A stretch of DNA of 64,000 nt, taken from contig NZ_CABPSF010000002.1 of assembly GCF_902459685.1 (NCBI RefSeq), positions 372,001 to 436,000 on the forward strand, in the 5' to 3' direction. The stretch comes from Pandoraea iniqua. Its GTDB lineage: Bacteria > Pseudomonadota > Gammaproteobacteria > Burkholderiales > Burkholderiaceae. The notes under the pieces are model-generated. The model saw only the letters and a program-made list of their open reading frames with translations, was not told the origin of the DNA and did not search any database. The first letter of the stretch is position 1; every line of letters begins with the position of its first letter. Positions 24,986 to 34,319 of the stretch are shown piece by piece. A program made the translations under genes and the position numbers.

Positions 24986-26074
24986 ATGAAATTCTGCAAC
25001 CGCAACACCTTACGGAAGTCCGCTATTGCCTTGGCTGCTATGGCAATCGCGACGACCGCGTCTTTGGTTTCCTTCGGGGCGTACGCACAGGGCTCGCGTG
25101 ATTCATCGCGCATTACCGTCGCCATGTACGGCGGTAACTGGGGAGACGCCTTCAAATCCTGCGTTGCCGAGCCGTTCACCAAGGCCACCGGCATTGCCGT
25201 CACGCCCGAGATCGGCACGTCCACCACAACGCTCGCCAAGCTGCAACAGCAAAAGAATTCACCAACCATCGACGTCGCATGGCTCGACGGCGGCATCAGC
25301 GAGCTGGCCTTCGGTGCCGGTGTCGTCGATAACCTCGACGCCGCAGCCATTCCCAATCTGAAGAACGTCAGCACCAAGGGCGTTTATCGCAACGGCAACA
25401 CGACGTATGCGGTGAGCTCCGGCTACTACTCGCTCGGCCTGACGTACAACACCAAATCGGTGAAGACGCCGCCGACGAGCTGGAAAGACCTCTGGAAGCC
25501 CGAATACGCGGGCGCGGTCACCGTGCCGTCGCCGTCGAACTCGGCGGGCGTGCCGTTCGTGATCTTTCTGGCGCACGTGCTGGGCGTCGATCCGTCGAAT
25601 CTCGGCCCGGTCTACAGCAAGCTCGCGTCGCTCGACGCCTCGCTTTTCTACGATAGCTCGGGCGCCGCCACCAATGCGTTCCAGAGCGGCGAAGCGATCA
25701 TCGGCGCGCATTTCAACGTTGGCGCATGGGACCTGATCGACAAGGGCGTGCCGATTGCCTTCGTCGTGCCCAAAGAGGGCGTGTGGGCGACCGATGCCCG
25801 TCTGCATCTCGTGAAGGGCTCGCGCAACAAAGCCGCTGCCGAGAAGTTCATCAACACGGCGCTGACGCCCGATGCCGCGTCGTGTCTGGCGAGCAAGCTG
25901 TATCTCGGCCCGGCGGTCGCCGGTGTGAAGGTGTCGCCCGATGTGGCCCGCAAGCTGCCGTGGGGCGCTAACGGGTCGGTCGACGATCTGAAGCTGTTCG
26001 ACTGGAGCATGATCAACGCGCGCCGCGCAGAGATCACGTCCGCGTGGAACCGTCAGGTGTCCGCGAAGCGGTGA
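24986..26074 (+). CDS. Polyamine/opine-type ABC transporter periplasmic binding protein
   Basis: A 362-residue SBP_bac_8-type protein related to PotD/PotF. A Sec signal peptide (charged [12 protein letters not shown], hydrophobic core, cleavage near GAYAQ) is followed by [20 protein letters not shown], a typical first strand. Later segments such as [35 protein letters not shown] and [20 protein letters not shown] are characteristic. It starts a four-gene importer operon that ends with a proline-racemase homologue, so the ligand may be a cyclic or N-modified amino acid rather than a polyamine; this is inference from context. Confidence 0.92.
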   Translation: MKFCNRNTLRKSAIALAAMAIATTASLVSFGAYAQGSRDSSRITVAMYGGNWGDAFKSCVAEPFTKATGIAVTPEIGTSTTTLAKLQQQKNSPTIDVAWLDGGISELAFGAGVVDNLDAAAIPNLKNVSTKGVYRNGNTTYAVSSGYYSLGLTYNTKSVKTPPTSWKDLWKPEYAGAVTVPSPSNSAGVPFVIFLAHVLGVDPSNLGPVYSKLASLDASLFYDSSGAATNAFQSGEAIIGAHFNVGAWDLIDKGVPIAFVVPKEGVWATDARLHLVKGSRNKAAAEKFINTALTPDAASCLASKLYLGPAVAGVKVSPDVARKLPWGANGSVDDLKLFDWSMINARRAEITSAWNRQVSAKR

Positions 26075-26088
26075 GGAAGGGTAGTGTC

Positions 26089-27159
26089 ATGACAGCATTG
26101 CTATCTCTGGACGCGGTCTCCAAGCGCTTTGGCGGGTATCAGGCGCTCGACCGCATCAGCCTCGACGTGCGGCAAGGCGAGTTCATCGCGTTGCTCGGAC
26201 CGAGCGGCTGCGGCAAGACTACGCTCCTGCGCGCGATCGCCGGTTTTCAGACGCCCGACAGCGGCCGGATCGCCATCGACGGTGAAGACGTCACGCAGTT
26301 GCCCCCGTACCGTCGCCCGCTCAATACCGTGTTCCAGCAGTACGCACTGTTCCCGCACATGCGGGTGCTGGAGAACGTCGCCTTCGGGCCGCGCCGTCAG
26401 GGCGTCTCCCGCGACGAGGCGGCCAAACGCTCGCGGGAAGCACTGGCGATGGTCGGTCTCGAGAACTTCGGTGAGCGCTACCCCCGCGAGTTGTCGGGCG
26501 GGCAGCAGCAGCGCGTTGCGTTGGCGCGCGCCATCGTCAATCGACCGAAATTGCTGCTGCTCGACGAGCCGCTTTCCGCGCTCGACATGAAGTTGCGCAA
26601 GCGCATGCAACTGGAGTTGAAACATTTGCAGGAGAAGCTCGGCATCGCCTTCGTCTTCGTGACTCACGATCAGGAAGAAGCGATGACGATGGCGGACCGC
26701 ATCGTCGTCATGAATGCGGGGCGCATCGAGCAGGTGGGCACCGGCATCGATATCTACCGCCGCCCGGCAACCCGCTTCGTCACCGAATTCATCGGCGACG
26801 CGAACATGATTGCGTTCGACGTGCGCGATGGCGCGCTGCATCTCGACATGGCAACCCCGGCGCAATGGCCCGTGCCGGCGACGGTGCCGGGGCGCGGTGT
26901 CGCCGTGCTTCGCCCGGAGCATCTGCACGTGGTGGCGGATGCGGCCAACGCATCGCCGGATGCCGCGACCTGCCGTCTGCGTGGCGTGCTGGCCGACATC
27001 GTCGACATCGGCAGCCACGCGGTGCTTTATGCCGACGTGGGCGCGCACCGCCTCGTGGCGCGCACGACAAGTGGTATCGCCGCGACGCTGCGTGCCGGGG
27101 CACCGGTGCATTTTGGTTTCGATCCGGCCGATGTGCATTTGATCGGGGACGCCGCATGA
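26089..27159 (+). CDS. ABC transporter ATP-binding protein, PotA type
   Basis: A 356-residue ATPase. Walker [10 protein letters not shown] near residue 37, Q-loop [16 protein letters not shown], signature [15 protein letters not shown], Walker [13 protein letters not shown] and the switch His in [10 protein letters not shown] are all intact. The last 110 residues form a TOBE domain. The ATG at 26089 follows the binding-protein stop by fourteen bases and begins the family-conserved [16 protein letters not shown]. Its stop overlaps the next start in ATGA. Confidence 0.94.
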   Translation: MTALLSLDAVSKRFGGYQALDRISLDVRQGEFIALLGPSGCGKTTLLRAIAGFQTPDSGRIAIDGEDVTQLPPYRRPLNTVFQQYALFPHMRVLENVAFGPRRQGVSRDEAAKRSREALAMVGLENFGERYPRELSGGQQQRVALARAIVNRPKLLLLDEPLSALDMKLRKRMQLELKHLQEKLGIAFVFVTHDQEEAMTMADRIVVMNAGRIEQVGTGIDIYRRPATRFVTEFIGDANMIAFDVRDGALHLDMATPAQWPVPATVPGRGVAVLRPEHLHVVADAANASPDAATCRLRGVLADIVDIGSHAVLYADVGAHRLVARTTSGIAATLRAGAPVHFGFDPADVHLIGDAA

Positions 27160-28052
27160 ACCCGACCCCGGCCCTGAGGCTGCCAGTGCACAGCGAGACC
27201 GCGCGCTCGCTGCGACTGGCGCCGGTCTGGATGATCGGTGTGCCGTTGCTGTTCTTTGCGGCGTTCTTCCTCGCGCCGCTGGCCGTGGTGCTGGTGGCGA
27301 GCTTCACCGACAGTCACGGCGCGGGTCTCTCGGCGCTGACCTTCGCGAACTATGCCCGTGTGCTCGCCGACAGTTATCACTGGGAGGTCACGCTCGTCAC
27401 CTTCCGCATTGCGTGCCTGACGACCGTGTTTAGCGTGCTGCTCGGCTACCCGCTCGCGTGGTATCTCGTGCGCATCGTCCGCTGGCAGGCGTGGCGCCGT
27501 GCCTGCGTGATTCTGCTGGTGGTGCCGATGCTCACGAGCAATATCGTGCGCTCGTTCGGCTGGATGGTGCTGCTGGGGCGCAACGGGCTGGTCAACGAGA
27601 CGTTGTTGATGGCGGGGCAGATCGAGCGTCCGATTCGCTTTCTCGGTACCGAGACGGGCATTCTCATCGGCATGGTCTACGTGCTGCTGCCGTTCGTCGT
27701 GCTCGCCGTGGGTAATTCGCTGGCCCGGGTGGATGTGTCGCTCGAACAGGCGTCGGCGGACCTTGGCGCCAAGCCGTGGGAAACGTTCTTTCACGTGACG
27801 CTGCCGCTGACGATGCCCGGCATCGTGGCGGGGGCCATCATGGTCTTCACGCTGGCGGTGTCGGCGTACGTGACGCCTGCGTTGCTCTCGGGTGGTCGCA
27901 TTACCGTGCTGTCGATGCTGATCTTCCAGCAATACAGCACGACGTTCGACGTTCATTACGGCGGCGCGCTCAGCATTGTGCTGCTGGTGTTCACGCTGGT
28001 GATGGTGGTGTTGGCCGGCCGTGTGGGCACGGTACGCGGAGGTGTCCGATGA
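27156..28052 (+). CDS. ABC transporter permease, PotB type
   Basis: A 298-residue inner-membrane permease with six helices. The EAA loop that contacts the ATPase is present: [32 protein letters not shown] spread around residue 200. The ATG overlaps the ATPase stop (ATGA), and its own stop overlaps the next permease start in the same way, so all three membrane-complex genes are translationally coupled. Confidence 0.93.
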   Translation: MNPTPALRLPVHSETARSLRLAPVWMIGVPLLFFAAFFLAPLAVVLVASFTDSHGAGLSALTFANYARVLADSYHWEVTLVTFRIACLTTVFSVLLGYPLAWYLVRIVRWQAWRRACVILLVVPMLTSNIVRSFGWMVLLGRNGLVNETLLMAGQIERPIRFLGTETGILIGMVYVLLPFVVLAVGNSLARVDVSLEQASADLGAKPWETFFHVTLPLTMPGIVAGAIMVFTLAVSAYVTPALLSGGRITVLSMLIFQQYSTTFDVHYGGALSIVLLVFTLVMVVLAGRVGTVRGGVR

Positions 28053-28837
28053 TCGCGCGCGTTTCTATCCGTCTGGTGGCGTGGGCCGTGCTCGCGTACC
28101 TGATGCTGCCGCTGGTCGTGATTCTGGGCAGTTCGCTGACAACCACCGAGTTTCTGGCGTTCCCGCCGCAGGGAATCACGTTGCGCTGGTATCAGCAGAT
28201 GCTGCACGACCAGAGCTATCTGGCCGCGTTCTCGACGAGCACGATGCTGGCGCTGGCGGCCACGGCGGCGTCGCTCTTGCTGACGATGCCGGCGTCGCTG
28301 GTGCTGGCGCGCTACGAGTTTCGCGGCAAGGCGGCGCTCACAGCCGTACTGATGGCGCCGCTGACGTTGCCGCACATCGTGCTCGGCGCGGCGCTGTTGC
28401 AGTTTGGCGGGTACTTCGGGCTCACACGCAGCTTCCTGTCCTTGCTGATCGGTCACACGATCATCGTCGCGCCGTTCGTGCTGCGCTCGGTGCTCTCGAT
28501 GATGACGCCGGAGCAACGGGCGCTGGAGGAAGCGTCGAGCGATCTGGGGGCGAACCCGTGGACGACGTTCTTTCTCGTGATCCTGCCGCGCATCCGGCCG
28601 GGGATCGTCACGGGATCGATCTTCGCGTTCATCTCGTCATGGATCAACGTCGAGTTGTCGATCTTCAACACGACGGCGGACCTCAACACGATTCCGGTCA
28701 AGTTGTTCAACTACGTGCAGTACACGATCGACCCGACGATCGCCGCGGTGTCCGGCGCGACGATTCTGGTAGCCGTTGTGGCGATCGTGATTCTGGATCT
28801 CACCATCGGTCTCGACATGCTGTCTGACCGGCGTTAA
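28049..28837 (+). CDS. ABC transporter permease, PotC type
   Basis: A 262-residue permease, six helices, with the EAA loop RALEEASSDLGANPWTTFFLVILP. It pairs with the preceding PotB-type permease. Short N-terminus and the segment GITLRWYQQMLHDQSYLAAF are typical PotC features. The start is fixed by the ATGA overlap; the open frame extends much further upstream without meaning. Confidence 0.93.
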   Translation: MIARVSIRLVAWAVLAYLMLPLVVILGSSLTTTEFLAFPPQGITLRWYQQMLHDQSYLAAFSTSTMLALAATAASLLLTMPASLVLARYEFRGKAALTAVLMAPLTLPHIVLGAALLQFGGYFGLTRSFLSLLIGHTIIVAPFVLRSVLSMMTPEQRALEEASSDLGANPWTTFFLVILPRIRPGIVTGSIFAFISSWINVELSIFNTTADLNTIPVKLFNYVQYTIDPTIAAVSGATILVAVVAIVILDLTIGLDMLSDRR

Positions 28838-28880
28838 TTCGTAACTCCCACTCTCAACCGATTTTTCTGGAGCAATCGCC

Positions 28881-29894
28881 ATGCGCAAGCAAGACGCGTT
28901 CGACGTTATCTACACCCACACCGAAGGTGAGCCGCTTTGCATCATCCACAGCGGCATTCCGTACCCGGCCGGTTCCAGCATTCTGGAGAAGCGCGCCTTC
29001 CTCGAAGCGAACTACGACTGGCTGCGCATGGCGCTCATGCGTGAGCCGCGCGGTCACCGCGACATGTTCGGGGTGTTCCTCACGCCGCCGTCGAGTCAGG
29101 AGTTCGATGCCGGTCTGATCTACATCGACGGCACCGAGTACTCGCACATGTGCGGTCACGGCACGATTGCCGTGGCGATGGCGATGGTGGCGCACGGCTT
29201 CGTGCCGCGTGGCCCGAACGGCATCACCCGCATTCGCTTCGAGACCACGGCAGGGCTGGTAGTCGCCGAAGTGGCCACGGAAGGCGACGAAGTGCTGTGG
29301 ACGCGCTTCGAAAATGTGCCCGCTTATGTTGCGGCGCAGGACGTGCCGGTGCATCTGCCGGGGTACGGAGATCTGAAAGCCGACATCGTGTGGGGCGGTA
29401 ACTATTTCGGCATCGTCGATCTGACCCCGTGCAACCTGCGGATTTCGCCGGAGAACGGCAGCGAACTGTCGCGTCTGGGCTTGCTCGTGCGCGACCAGAT
29501 CAACGCGAAGATGCGCATTCAGCACCCGACGCAGGCGCACGTCAACAACCTCAACTACGTGACGTTCTGGCATTCGCCGACGATCGAAGGCGCGTTCTAC
29601 AAGAACGTGCACGTGTTCAGCGCCGGTCAGCTCGACCGTTCGCCGGGCGGTACGGGCACCAGCGCGATGATGGCGATGTTCGAAGCGCGCGGGAAACTGA
29701 AGATGAACCAGCCGATTCTGACCGAAGGGTTGCTTGGCAGCGGCACGTTCGAAGGCTGCCTGCTGGGTGAAGTCGATCTAAACGGTACGCGTGCCGTGCG
29801 CCCGACGGTCAAGGGCACGGCCAGTGTGCTGGGCACCGCGCGTTGGGTCATCGATCGCAAGGATCCGGTCGGCGCGGGCTTCTTGGTGCGGTAA
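28881..29894 (+). CDS. Proline racemase-family protein lacking the second catalytic cysteine
   Basis: A 337-residue member of the proline racemase / 4-hydroxyproline epimerase / trans-3-hydroxyproline dehydratase family. The first catalytic residue, Cys91 in HMCGHGTIA, is kept. The second, normally Cys (racemase, epimerase) or Thr (dehydratase) in DRSPxGTGTSA, is Gly256. The DNA at this codon is GGC. A two-base racemisation is therefore unlikely; lyase or another one-sided chemistry is more plausible. The gene lies 43 bases after the importer permease, apparently in the same operon, so it should act on the imported compound, perhaps a hydroxyproline-like imino acid. Confidence 0.9.
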   Translation: MRKQDAFDVIYTHTEGEPLCIIHSGIPYPAGSSILEKRAFLEANYDWLRMALMREPRGHRDMFGVFLTPPSSQEFDAGLIYIDGTEYSHMCGHGTIAVAMAMVAHGFVPRGPNGITRIRFETTAGLVVAEVATEGDEVLWTRFENVPAYVAAQDVPVHLPGYGDLKADIVWGGNYFGIVDLTPCNLRISPENGSELSRLGLLVRDQINAKMRIQHPTQAHVNNLNYVTFWHSPTIEGAFYKNVHVFSAGQLDRSPGGTGTSAMMAMFEARGKLKMNQPILTEGLLGSGTFEGCLLGEVDLNGTRAVRPTVKGTASVLGTARWVIDRKDPVGAGFLVR

Positions 29895-30113
29895 AACCCC
29901 GTGGGGGGGTAGGGGGGGCTATGAGGGAGAAATGTCCCTTTTGCCCTCCCGGTGACGTGAGCTTTGCTTCGTTGCGCTTGATGACTTTCCGGAAAGCTTC
30001 GGAAAGACGTCGCGGCGTGCGGTGCAAGGCTGCACCCGGTGACCCGTTGCGCAATAATGTCCGCATTACGGCGCGTGAGGTAGTGCGCGCACTCACGTCA
30101 TCGAGGACATCAG
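29895..30113. promoter_or_regulatory. Intergenic region with G-runs and a palindrome
   Basis: Two runs of seven G (29903-29909 and 29912-29918) split by TA lie just after the proline-racemase-family stop. Near the dioxygenase start, CGTGAG (30074-30079) and CTCACG (30092-30097) flank an inner palindrome GTGCGCGCAC (30083-30092), a likely operator or promoter-proximal site. GAGGA ahead of 30114 is the ribosome-binding site. No gene is evident. Confidence 0.5.
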
Positions 30114-30956
30114 ATGCGCAATCTCGACCAGCACACGATTACCGAAGAGGTGATCGGCCGGCTTGCCGACACGCCCGACCCCCGGCTCAAGCAAGTTGTC
30201 ACCAGTTTGGTTCGCCACCTCCACGACTTCGCGCGAGAGGTCGAGTTGACCGAGGACGAGTGGGCCAAAGGCATCGCCTTTCTGACGGCGACCGGCCAGA
30301 AGTGCGACGACAAGCGACAGGAGTTCATTCTGCTGAGCGACGTGCTGGGCCTGTCGATGCTCACCGTGGCGATGAACAATGCGAAGCCGCCGCAGTGCAC
30401 CGAGGCGACCGTCTTCGGACCGTTCTATGTCGAAGGCGCACCGCACTACGAGAATGGCGCCGACGTGGCGAACGGTGCTGCCGGCGAGCCATGCGAAGTG
30501 AGCGGCACCATCCGCGATCTGGCAGGGCTGCCCATTGCGGGCGCGAAAATCGACGTCTGGCAAGCCGATTCGGAAGGCAAGTACGACGTGCAGCGCAGCG
30601 AACTGGATCACCCGGAAGGGCGGGGTGTGCTGCATGCCGACAGCGAAGGGCGCTACCACTTTCATAGCGTCTTGGCCGAGGCGTATCCGATTCCGACGGA
30701 TGGCCCGGTGGGCGATCTACTGGCCGCAACGCGACGCCACCCATGGCGCCCGGCGCATCTTCACTTCCGTATCGAAGCCCCGGGGTACGAGACGCTGGTC
30801 ACGCACGTCTTTCGCTCGGACGACGAGTGGCTCGACTCGGATGCCGTATTCGGCGTGCGGCAGTCGTTAATTGCGCCGTGGGTGCGGCGCGACGACGGCA
30901 GCTATGCGCTTCACTATGACTTTGTGCTCAATCCCGTCGGCGAACGCCGGGGTTGA
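30114..30956 (+). CDS. Intradiol ring-cleavage dioxygenase (hydroxyquinol/catechol 1,2-dioxygenase-like)
   Basis: A 280-residue non-haem Fe(III) dioxygenase that opens catechol-type rings between the two hydroxyls. The N-terminal helical linker domain (about 1-100) and the beta-sandwich catalytic domain are both present. Iron ligands by pattern: Tyr157 in GKYDVQ, Tyr191 in AYPIPTDGPVG, His215 and His217 in RPAHLHF. Length and the ECTEATVFGPFYVEGAPHY-like central region suit the hydroxyquinol 1,2-dioxygenase branch. No maleylacetate reductase or muconate gene adjoins it, so its pathway partners are elsewhere. Its last 43 bases overlap the end of the convergent LysR gene. Confidence 0.92.
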   Translation: MRNLDQHTITEEVIGRLADTPDPRLKQVVTSLVRHLHDFAREVELTEDEWAKGIAFLTATGQKCDDKRQEFILLSDVLGLSMLTVAMNNAKPPQCTEATVFGPFYVEGAPHYENGADVANGAAGEPCEVSGTIRDLAGLPIAGAKIDVWQADSEGKYDVQRSELDHPEGRGVLHADSEGRYHFHSVLAEAYPIPTDGPVGDLLAATRRHPWRPAHLHFRIEAPGYETLVTHVFRSDDEWLDSDAVFGVRQSLIAPWVRRDDGSYALHYDFVLNPVGERRG

Positions 30957-31849
30957 CCGCTCTTGCGCCCCTCCTGCAACGCCCACAACGCATCGAGCAC
31001 GTATTGCGTCGCCTGTTCGCTATAGCCGGTGCGGTGGGCAATGCCGAGTTGTCTCCACAGAGCCGGGCGCAGCGCGCGCATGGCGATTCGCTCGTCCAGC
31101 ACGGCGTTTTGTCCTTCCTGCGGTAACAGTGCGGCGCCGTAACCGGCCGCCACGAGGCTCTTGATCGCGTCGTTGTAATTGATCTCAATTCGCGGGGTGG
31201 GGTGATGCCCGGCGGCGGCGAACCACTCCGTGGTCAGCCGCGAGAGGCGTGTCGTGCTGTCGTTCAGAATCAGTGGCTGCGAGGCCAGCCATTCCGGCGT
31301 CACCTGTTTGGGACCGTCCCAGTGCGCTGGCAGAAACGCCATGACCGGGTCGCGCCGCCACGGCTTGATGACAACACCTGCCACCGGCGTCTGCGGCAAC
31401 GCCACCAAGCCCACATCCAATGCCCCCCGCCGGAGCCGGTCAAGGGTCTCCTGCGACGTCAGAATGGCCACCTGAACGTCGATGTCAGGGTGATCCAGCC
31501 GAACCGCTTCAAGTGCCTGAGGCAACAAGTGCGCGATCGCGCCGGTAGAGGCCCCGATCCTGACCCGGCCTGCCAACCCCTGTGCATGACGCTCGATGTC
31601 CTCCAGCGTCTGTTCGGCATCGGCCAGCAGACGTCGCGCCCGCTCGACCAATACCTCTCCCACTGACGTCGGCCGCACCTCGCCGCGCTTGCGTGTCAGC
31701 AGCAGCGCGCCAACCCGCGCCTCAAGATCCGCAACGTGCAGGCTGACGGTCGGCGGCGAGAGATGCAACGCCTGCGCCGCGTCGGCAAACGAGCCGCTGT
31801 CCGCGACAGCGACCAACGTCTTCAGGCGATCCAGACTGATCTCTCTCAT
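30914..31849 (-). CDS. LysR-family transcriptional regulator
   Basis: A 311-residue regulator: winged helix at about 3-62 (LKTLVAVADSGSFADAAQALHLSPPTVSLHVADLEARVG) and a periplasmic-binding-like effector domain from about 90 to 295. It diverges from argC and converges on the dioxygenase, overlapping it by 43 bases, so the C-terminal 14 residues are encoded antisense to the dioxygenase tail. Which neighbour it controls is not clear; divergent position suggests argC, but LysR proteins are usually autoregulated from that side too. Confidence 0.93.
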   Translation of the reverse strand: MREISLDRLKTLVAVADSGSFADAAQALHLSPPTVSLHVADLEARVGALLLTRKRGEVRPTSVGEVLVERARRLLADAEQTLEDIERHAQGLAGRVRIGASTGAIAHLLPQALEAVRLDHPDIDVQVAILTSQETLDRLRRGALDVGLVALPQTPVAGVVIKPWRRDPVMAFLPAHWDGPKQVTPEWLASQPLILNDSTTRLSRLTTEWFAAAGHHPTPRIEINYNDAIKSLVAAGYGAALLPQEGQNAVLDERIAMRALRPALWRQLGIAHRTGYSEQATQYVLDALWALQEGRKSGQPRRSPTGLSTKS

Positions 31850-31978
31850 GCCACGCCCCTCATTGATTCAGAAAAATGGAATTTCAGATTCACGGAATTC
31901 AACTTTTCTTATTCTACTCGTGGCGGGATCATAAGGGACCGAGTAATATCCACGACCGACTGACGAGGGATTCCGACC

Positions 31979-32905
31979 ATGTCTTCTCCGCTTATCTTTA
32001 TCGACGGTGATCAGGGCACCACTGGATTGCAGATCCACGGGCAACTGCGCGATCGCAAGGACATCCAGCTGATCACGTTGCCTGACGCGCATCGCAAGGA
32101 TCCGAAACACCGTGCCGAAGCCATCAACAGCTGCGATATCGCGATTCTTTGTCTGCCGGACGCTGCGGCGCGCGAGGCGGCCGAGTCGATCGTCAATCCG
32201 CGTGTGCGTGTGATCGACGCGAGCTCAGCGCATCGCACGCATCCCGACTGGGTCTACGGTTTTCCCGAAATGACGGAAGGTCAGGCGGCGCGCGTCGTGC
32301 AAGCGAGCCGTGTGTCCAACCCGGGTTGCTACCCGACGGGGGCTATCGGCCTGCTGCGCCCCCTGATGGAGGGCGGTTTGATCCCTGACGGCTATCCGAT
32401 CAGCGTGCACGCCGTGTCGGGGTACTCGGGGCGTGGCCGCGCGGGTGTGGAGGAAAACGAAGGACCGAACGCGTCCCCCCGCTCGCAATACCGCGTCTAC
32501 GGTCTGGAACTGGCGCACAAGCACGCGCCGGAAATTCAGCAGCGGGCAGGGCTTGCGTATCGCCCGCTGTTCGTGCCGTCGTACGGCTCGTATCGTCAGG
32601 GCATCGTGCTGACGATACCGCTTGAGACGCGCCTCCTGAAACGCGGCGTGGACGGCGCAACGCTGCACAAACGTCTGGTCGATCACTACGCTGGGCAGGA
32701 ATACGTGCGCGTCATGCCGATGGAGGCCCCCGGTGTCGTGAAGCAACTGGATCCGGAAGCGCTGAACGGTACTAACGTCATGCAGTTGAGTGTTTTTGCC
32801 AATCAGGAGCACGGTCAGGTGTTGCTGGCCGCGGTGCTCGACAATCTCGGCAAAGGGGCGTCGGGCGCGGCGATTCAGAATCTGGAACTGATGCTGACCC
32901 GGTAA
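31979..32905 (+). CDS. argC: N-acetyl-gamma-glutamyl-phosphate reductase, type 2
   Basis: A 308-residue NADPH-dependent reductase of arginine biosynthesis. Short length, the start [21 protein letters not shown] and the nucleophile Cys117 in [12 protein letters not shown] identify the type 2 (compact) Arg[16 protein letters not shown] and the C-terminal [28 protein letters not shown] are family segments. It stands alone, away from other arginine genes, and diverges from a LysR regulator. GAGGG lies upstream of the ATG. Confidence 0.95.
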   Translation: MSSPLIFIDGDQGTTGLQIHGQLRDRKDIQLITLPDAHRKDPKHRAEAINSCDIAILCLPDAAAREAAESIVNPRVRVIDASSAHRTHPDWVYGFPEMTEGQAARVVQASRVSNPGCYPTGAIGLLRPLMEGGLIPDGYPISVHAVSGYSGRGRAGVEENEGPNASPRSQYRVYGLELAHKHAPEIQQRAGLAYRPLFVPSYGSYRQGIVLTIPLETRLLKRGVDGATLHKRLVDHYAGQEYVRVMPMEAPGVVKQLDPEALNGTNVMQLSVFANQEHGQVLLAAVLDNLGKGASGAAIQNLELMLTR

Positions 32906-32919
32906 GCTGGTGGTCGAAG

Positions 32920-32966
32920 GGGAGAGGCGAGCCGCCATTGCCTTATCATGGCGGCTCGCCTCTCCC
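32920..32966. repeat. Perfect 19-bp inverted repeat between argC and the UPF0178 gene
   Basis: The arm GGGAGAGGCGAGCCGCCAT at 32920-32938 is exactly complementary to 32948-32966, with a nine-base loop. It begins 15 bases after the argC stop and ends 12 bases before the next start, so it can end argC transcripts or block the next ribosome-binding site. No T tract follows. Confidence 0.85.
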
Positions 32967-32978
32967 GAAAAGCCCCTC

Positions 32979-33443
32979 ATGCAAGTGCTAGTCGACGCGG
33001 ACGCCTGTCCCGCGCCCATCAAGGAAATCCTGTTTCGCGCCGCGCGCCGAGAGGAACTGCTGGTCACGCTCGTCGCGAACCAGTTTCTGCGCACGCCGCC
33101 GTCGCCATTCATCAAATCGGTTCAGGTGCCTTCGGGCTTCGATGTGGCGGATGCGCGCATCGTCGAGATGGTGGAACCGGGCGATCTGGTGATTACGGCC
33201 GATATTCCACTCGCCGACGCAGTCATCGATAAAGGCGGGAATGCGCTCGATCCCCGGGGAAGCTGGTTCACCCGCGACAACATCAAAGAGCGCCTGTCGG
33301 CGCGCGACATGATGGATCAACTGCGCAATGCCGGTATCGAAACGGGTGGCCCGGCGCCGTTCAGCGCGCGTGACAGCAAGACGTTTGCCGGCGAACTGGA
33401 CCGTTTTCTCGCCCGCCGCCGCACACAGCCGCGTCAGGGCTAA
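32979..33443 (+). CDS. UPF0178 (YaiI/YqxD) family protein
   Basis: A 154-residue protein of the YaiI family: MQVLVDADACPAPIKEILFRAA at the start, DLVITADIPLADAVIDKGG, and DPRGSWFTRDNIKERLSARDMMDQLR. The fold is a predicted PIN-like nuclease domain with conserved acidic residues (D6, D8 and the D of VITADIPLA), but no activity is established for the family. The ATG at 32979 matches the family start. It overlaps no neighbour; the ABC permease gene converges 15 bases downstream. Confidence 0.9.
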   Translation: MQVLVDADACPAPIKEILFRAARREELLVTLVANQFLRTPPSPFIKSVQVPSGFDVADARIVEMVEPGDLVITADIPLADAVIDKGGNALDPRGSWFTRDNIKERLSARDMMDQLRNAGIETGGPAPFSARDSKTFAGELDRFLARRRTQPRQG

Positions 33444-33458
33444 GCTGCAGAACATCCC

Positions 33459-34292
33459 TCACTCCATCACCCGGCTGGCCGCCATTGCGCGCCCGCGCAG
33501 CCAATTGATGCTCGCGAACAGCAACACAGCGAACACGATCAACATGGTGGCGACCGCCAGAATCGAGGGATCGATCGAATCGCGGATGCCACTCCACATC
33601 TGACGAGGCACCGTCTTCTGATCCGGTCCGCCGATAAAGAGAATCACGATCACCTCGTCGAACGACGTGGCGAACGCGAACACGCTCCCCGTTGCTACGG
33701 CGGGCGTGATGAGCGGCAGCGTCACGCGCCGGAACGTGGTCCACGGCGTCGCGCCCAGCCCAGCGGCCGCGCGCAGCAGGCTCTGGTCAAACGACAATAG
33801 CGAGGCCGTCACGGTGATCACGACAAACGGCGTGCCCAACGCCGCGTGCGCCAGAATCACCCCCGGATAGGAGTTCACGAGCCCGAGCGGTGCAAAGATC
33901 AGATAGAACCCCGCAGCGACCACGACAATCGGCACGATCATCGGCGAGATAATGATCGGCATGATCACCGAGCGCAACGGAAACTGCGACCGACTCAAAC
34001 CCAGCGCGGCGAGCGTGCCCAGACAGGTGGCAATCACCGTCGACGCCGCACCGATGCCGATGCTATTGAGCAGCGCGCGTTGCCAATCGGGGCTGGTGAG
34101 TGCCTGTTCGTACCAGCGCATCGAAAAGCCGGTCAACGGATACGAGAAATACGACCCGGCGTTGAACGACAGCGGCACGATCGCGAGAATCGGCGCGATC
34201 AGGAAGAACAGCGTGAGCGCGGTGTGCAGGCGTACCCAGCGCCACGCGACGCGCTCTGCCAGTACCGTATTGCGCTTGTCCTGCATGGGCAT
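33459..34292 (-). CDS. ABC transporter permease, PotC type (second importer)
   Basis: A 277-residue permease with six helices; the EAA loop reads LLRAAAGLGATPWTTFRRVTLPLITPA. FSMRWYEQALTSPDWQRALLNSIGIG is the usual PotC periplasmic start. The ATG at 34292 has GGGAGA upstream; a TTG at 34319 directly after the upstream gene is less likely. It is last in an operon read Rieske oxygenase, ATPase, binding protein, PotB, PotC. Confidence 0.93.
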   Translation of the reverse strand: MPMQDKRNTVLAERVAWRWVRLHTALTLFFLIAPILAIVPLSFNAGSYFSYPLTGFSMRWYEQALTSPDWQRALLNSIGIGAASTVIATCLGTLAALGLSRSQFPLRSVIMPIIISPMIVPIVVVAAGFYLIFAPLGLVNSYPGVILAHAALGTPFVVITVTASLLSFDQSLLRAAAGLGATPWTTFRRVTLPLITPAVATGSVFAFATSFDEVIVILFIGGPDQKTVPRQMWSGIRDSIDPSILAVATMLIVFAVLLFASINWLRGRAMAASRVME

Positions 34293-34319
34293 GTCGGCGT
34301 CTCCCGATCCGCGAGCCAA

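Noticed and set aside
32920-32966. Insertion-sequence terminal repeats
   Set aside because: The two arms are only nine bases apart with no transposase or target duplication, so this is a hairpin and not a mobile element.
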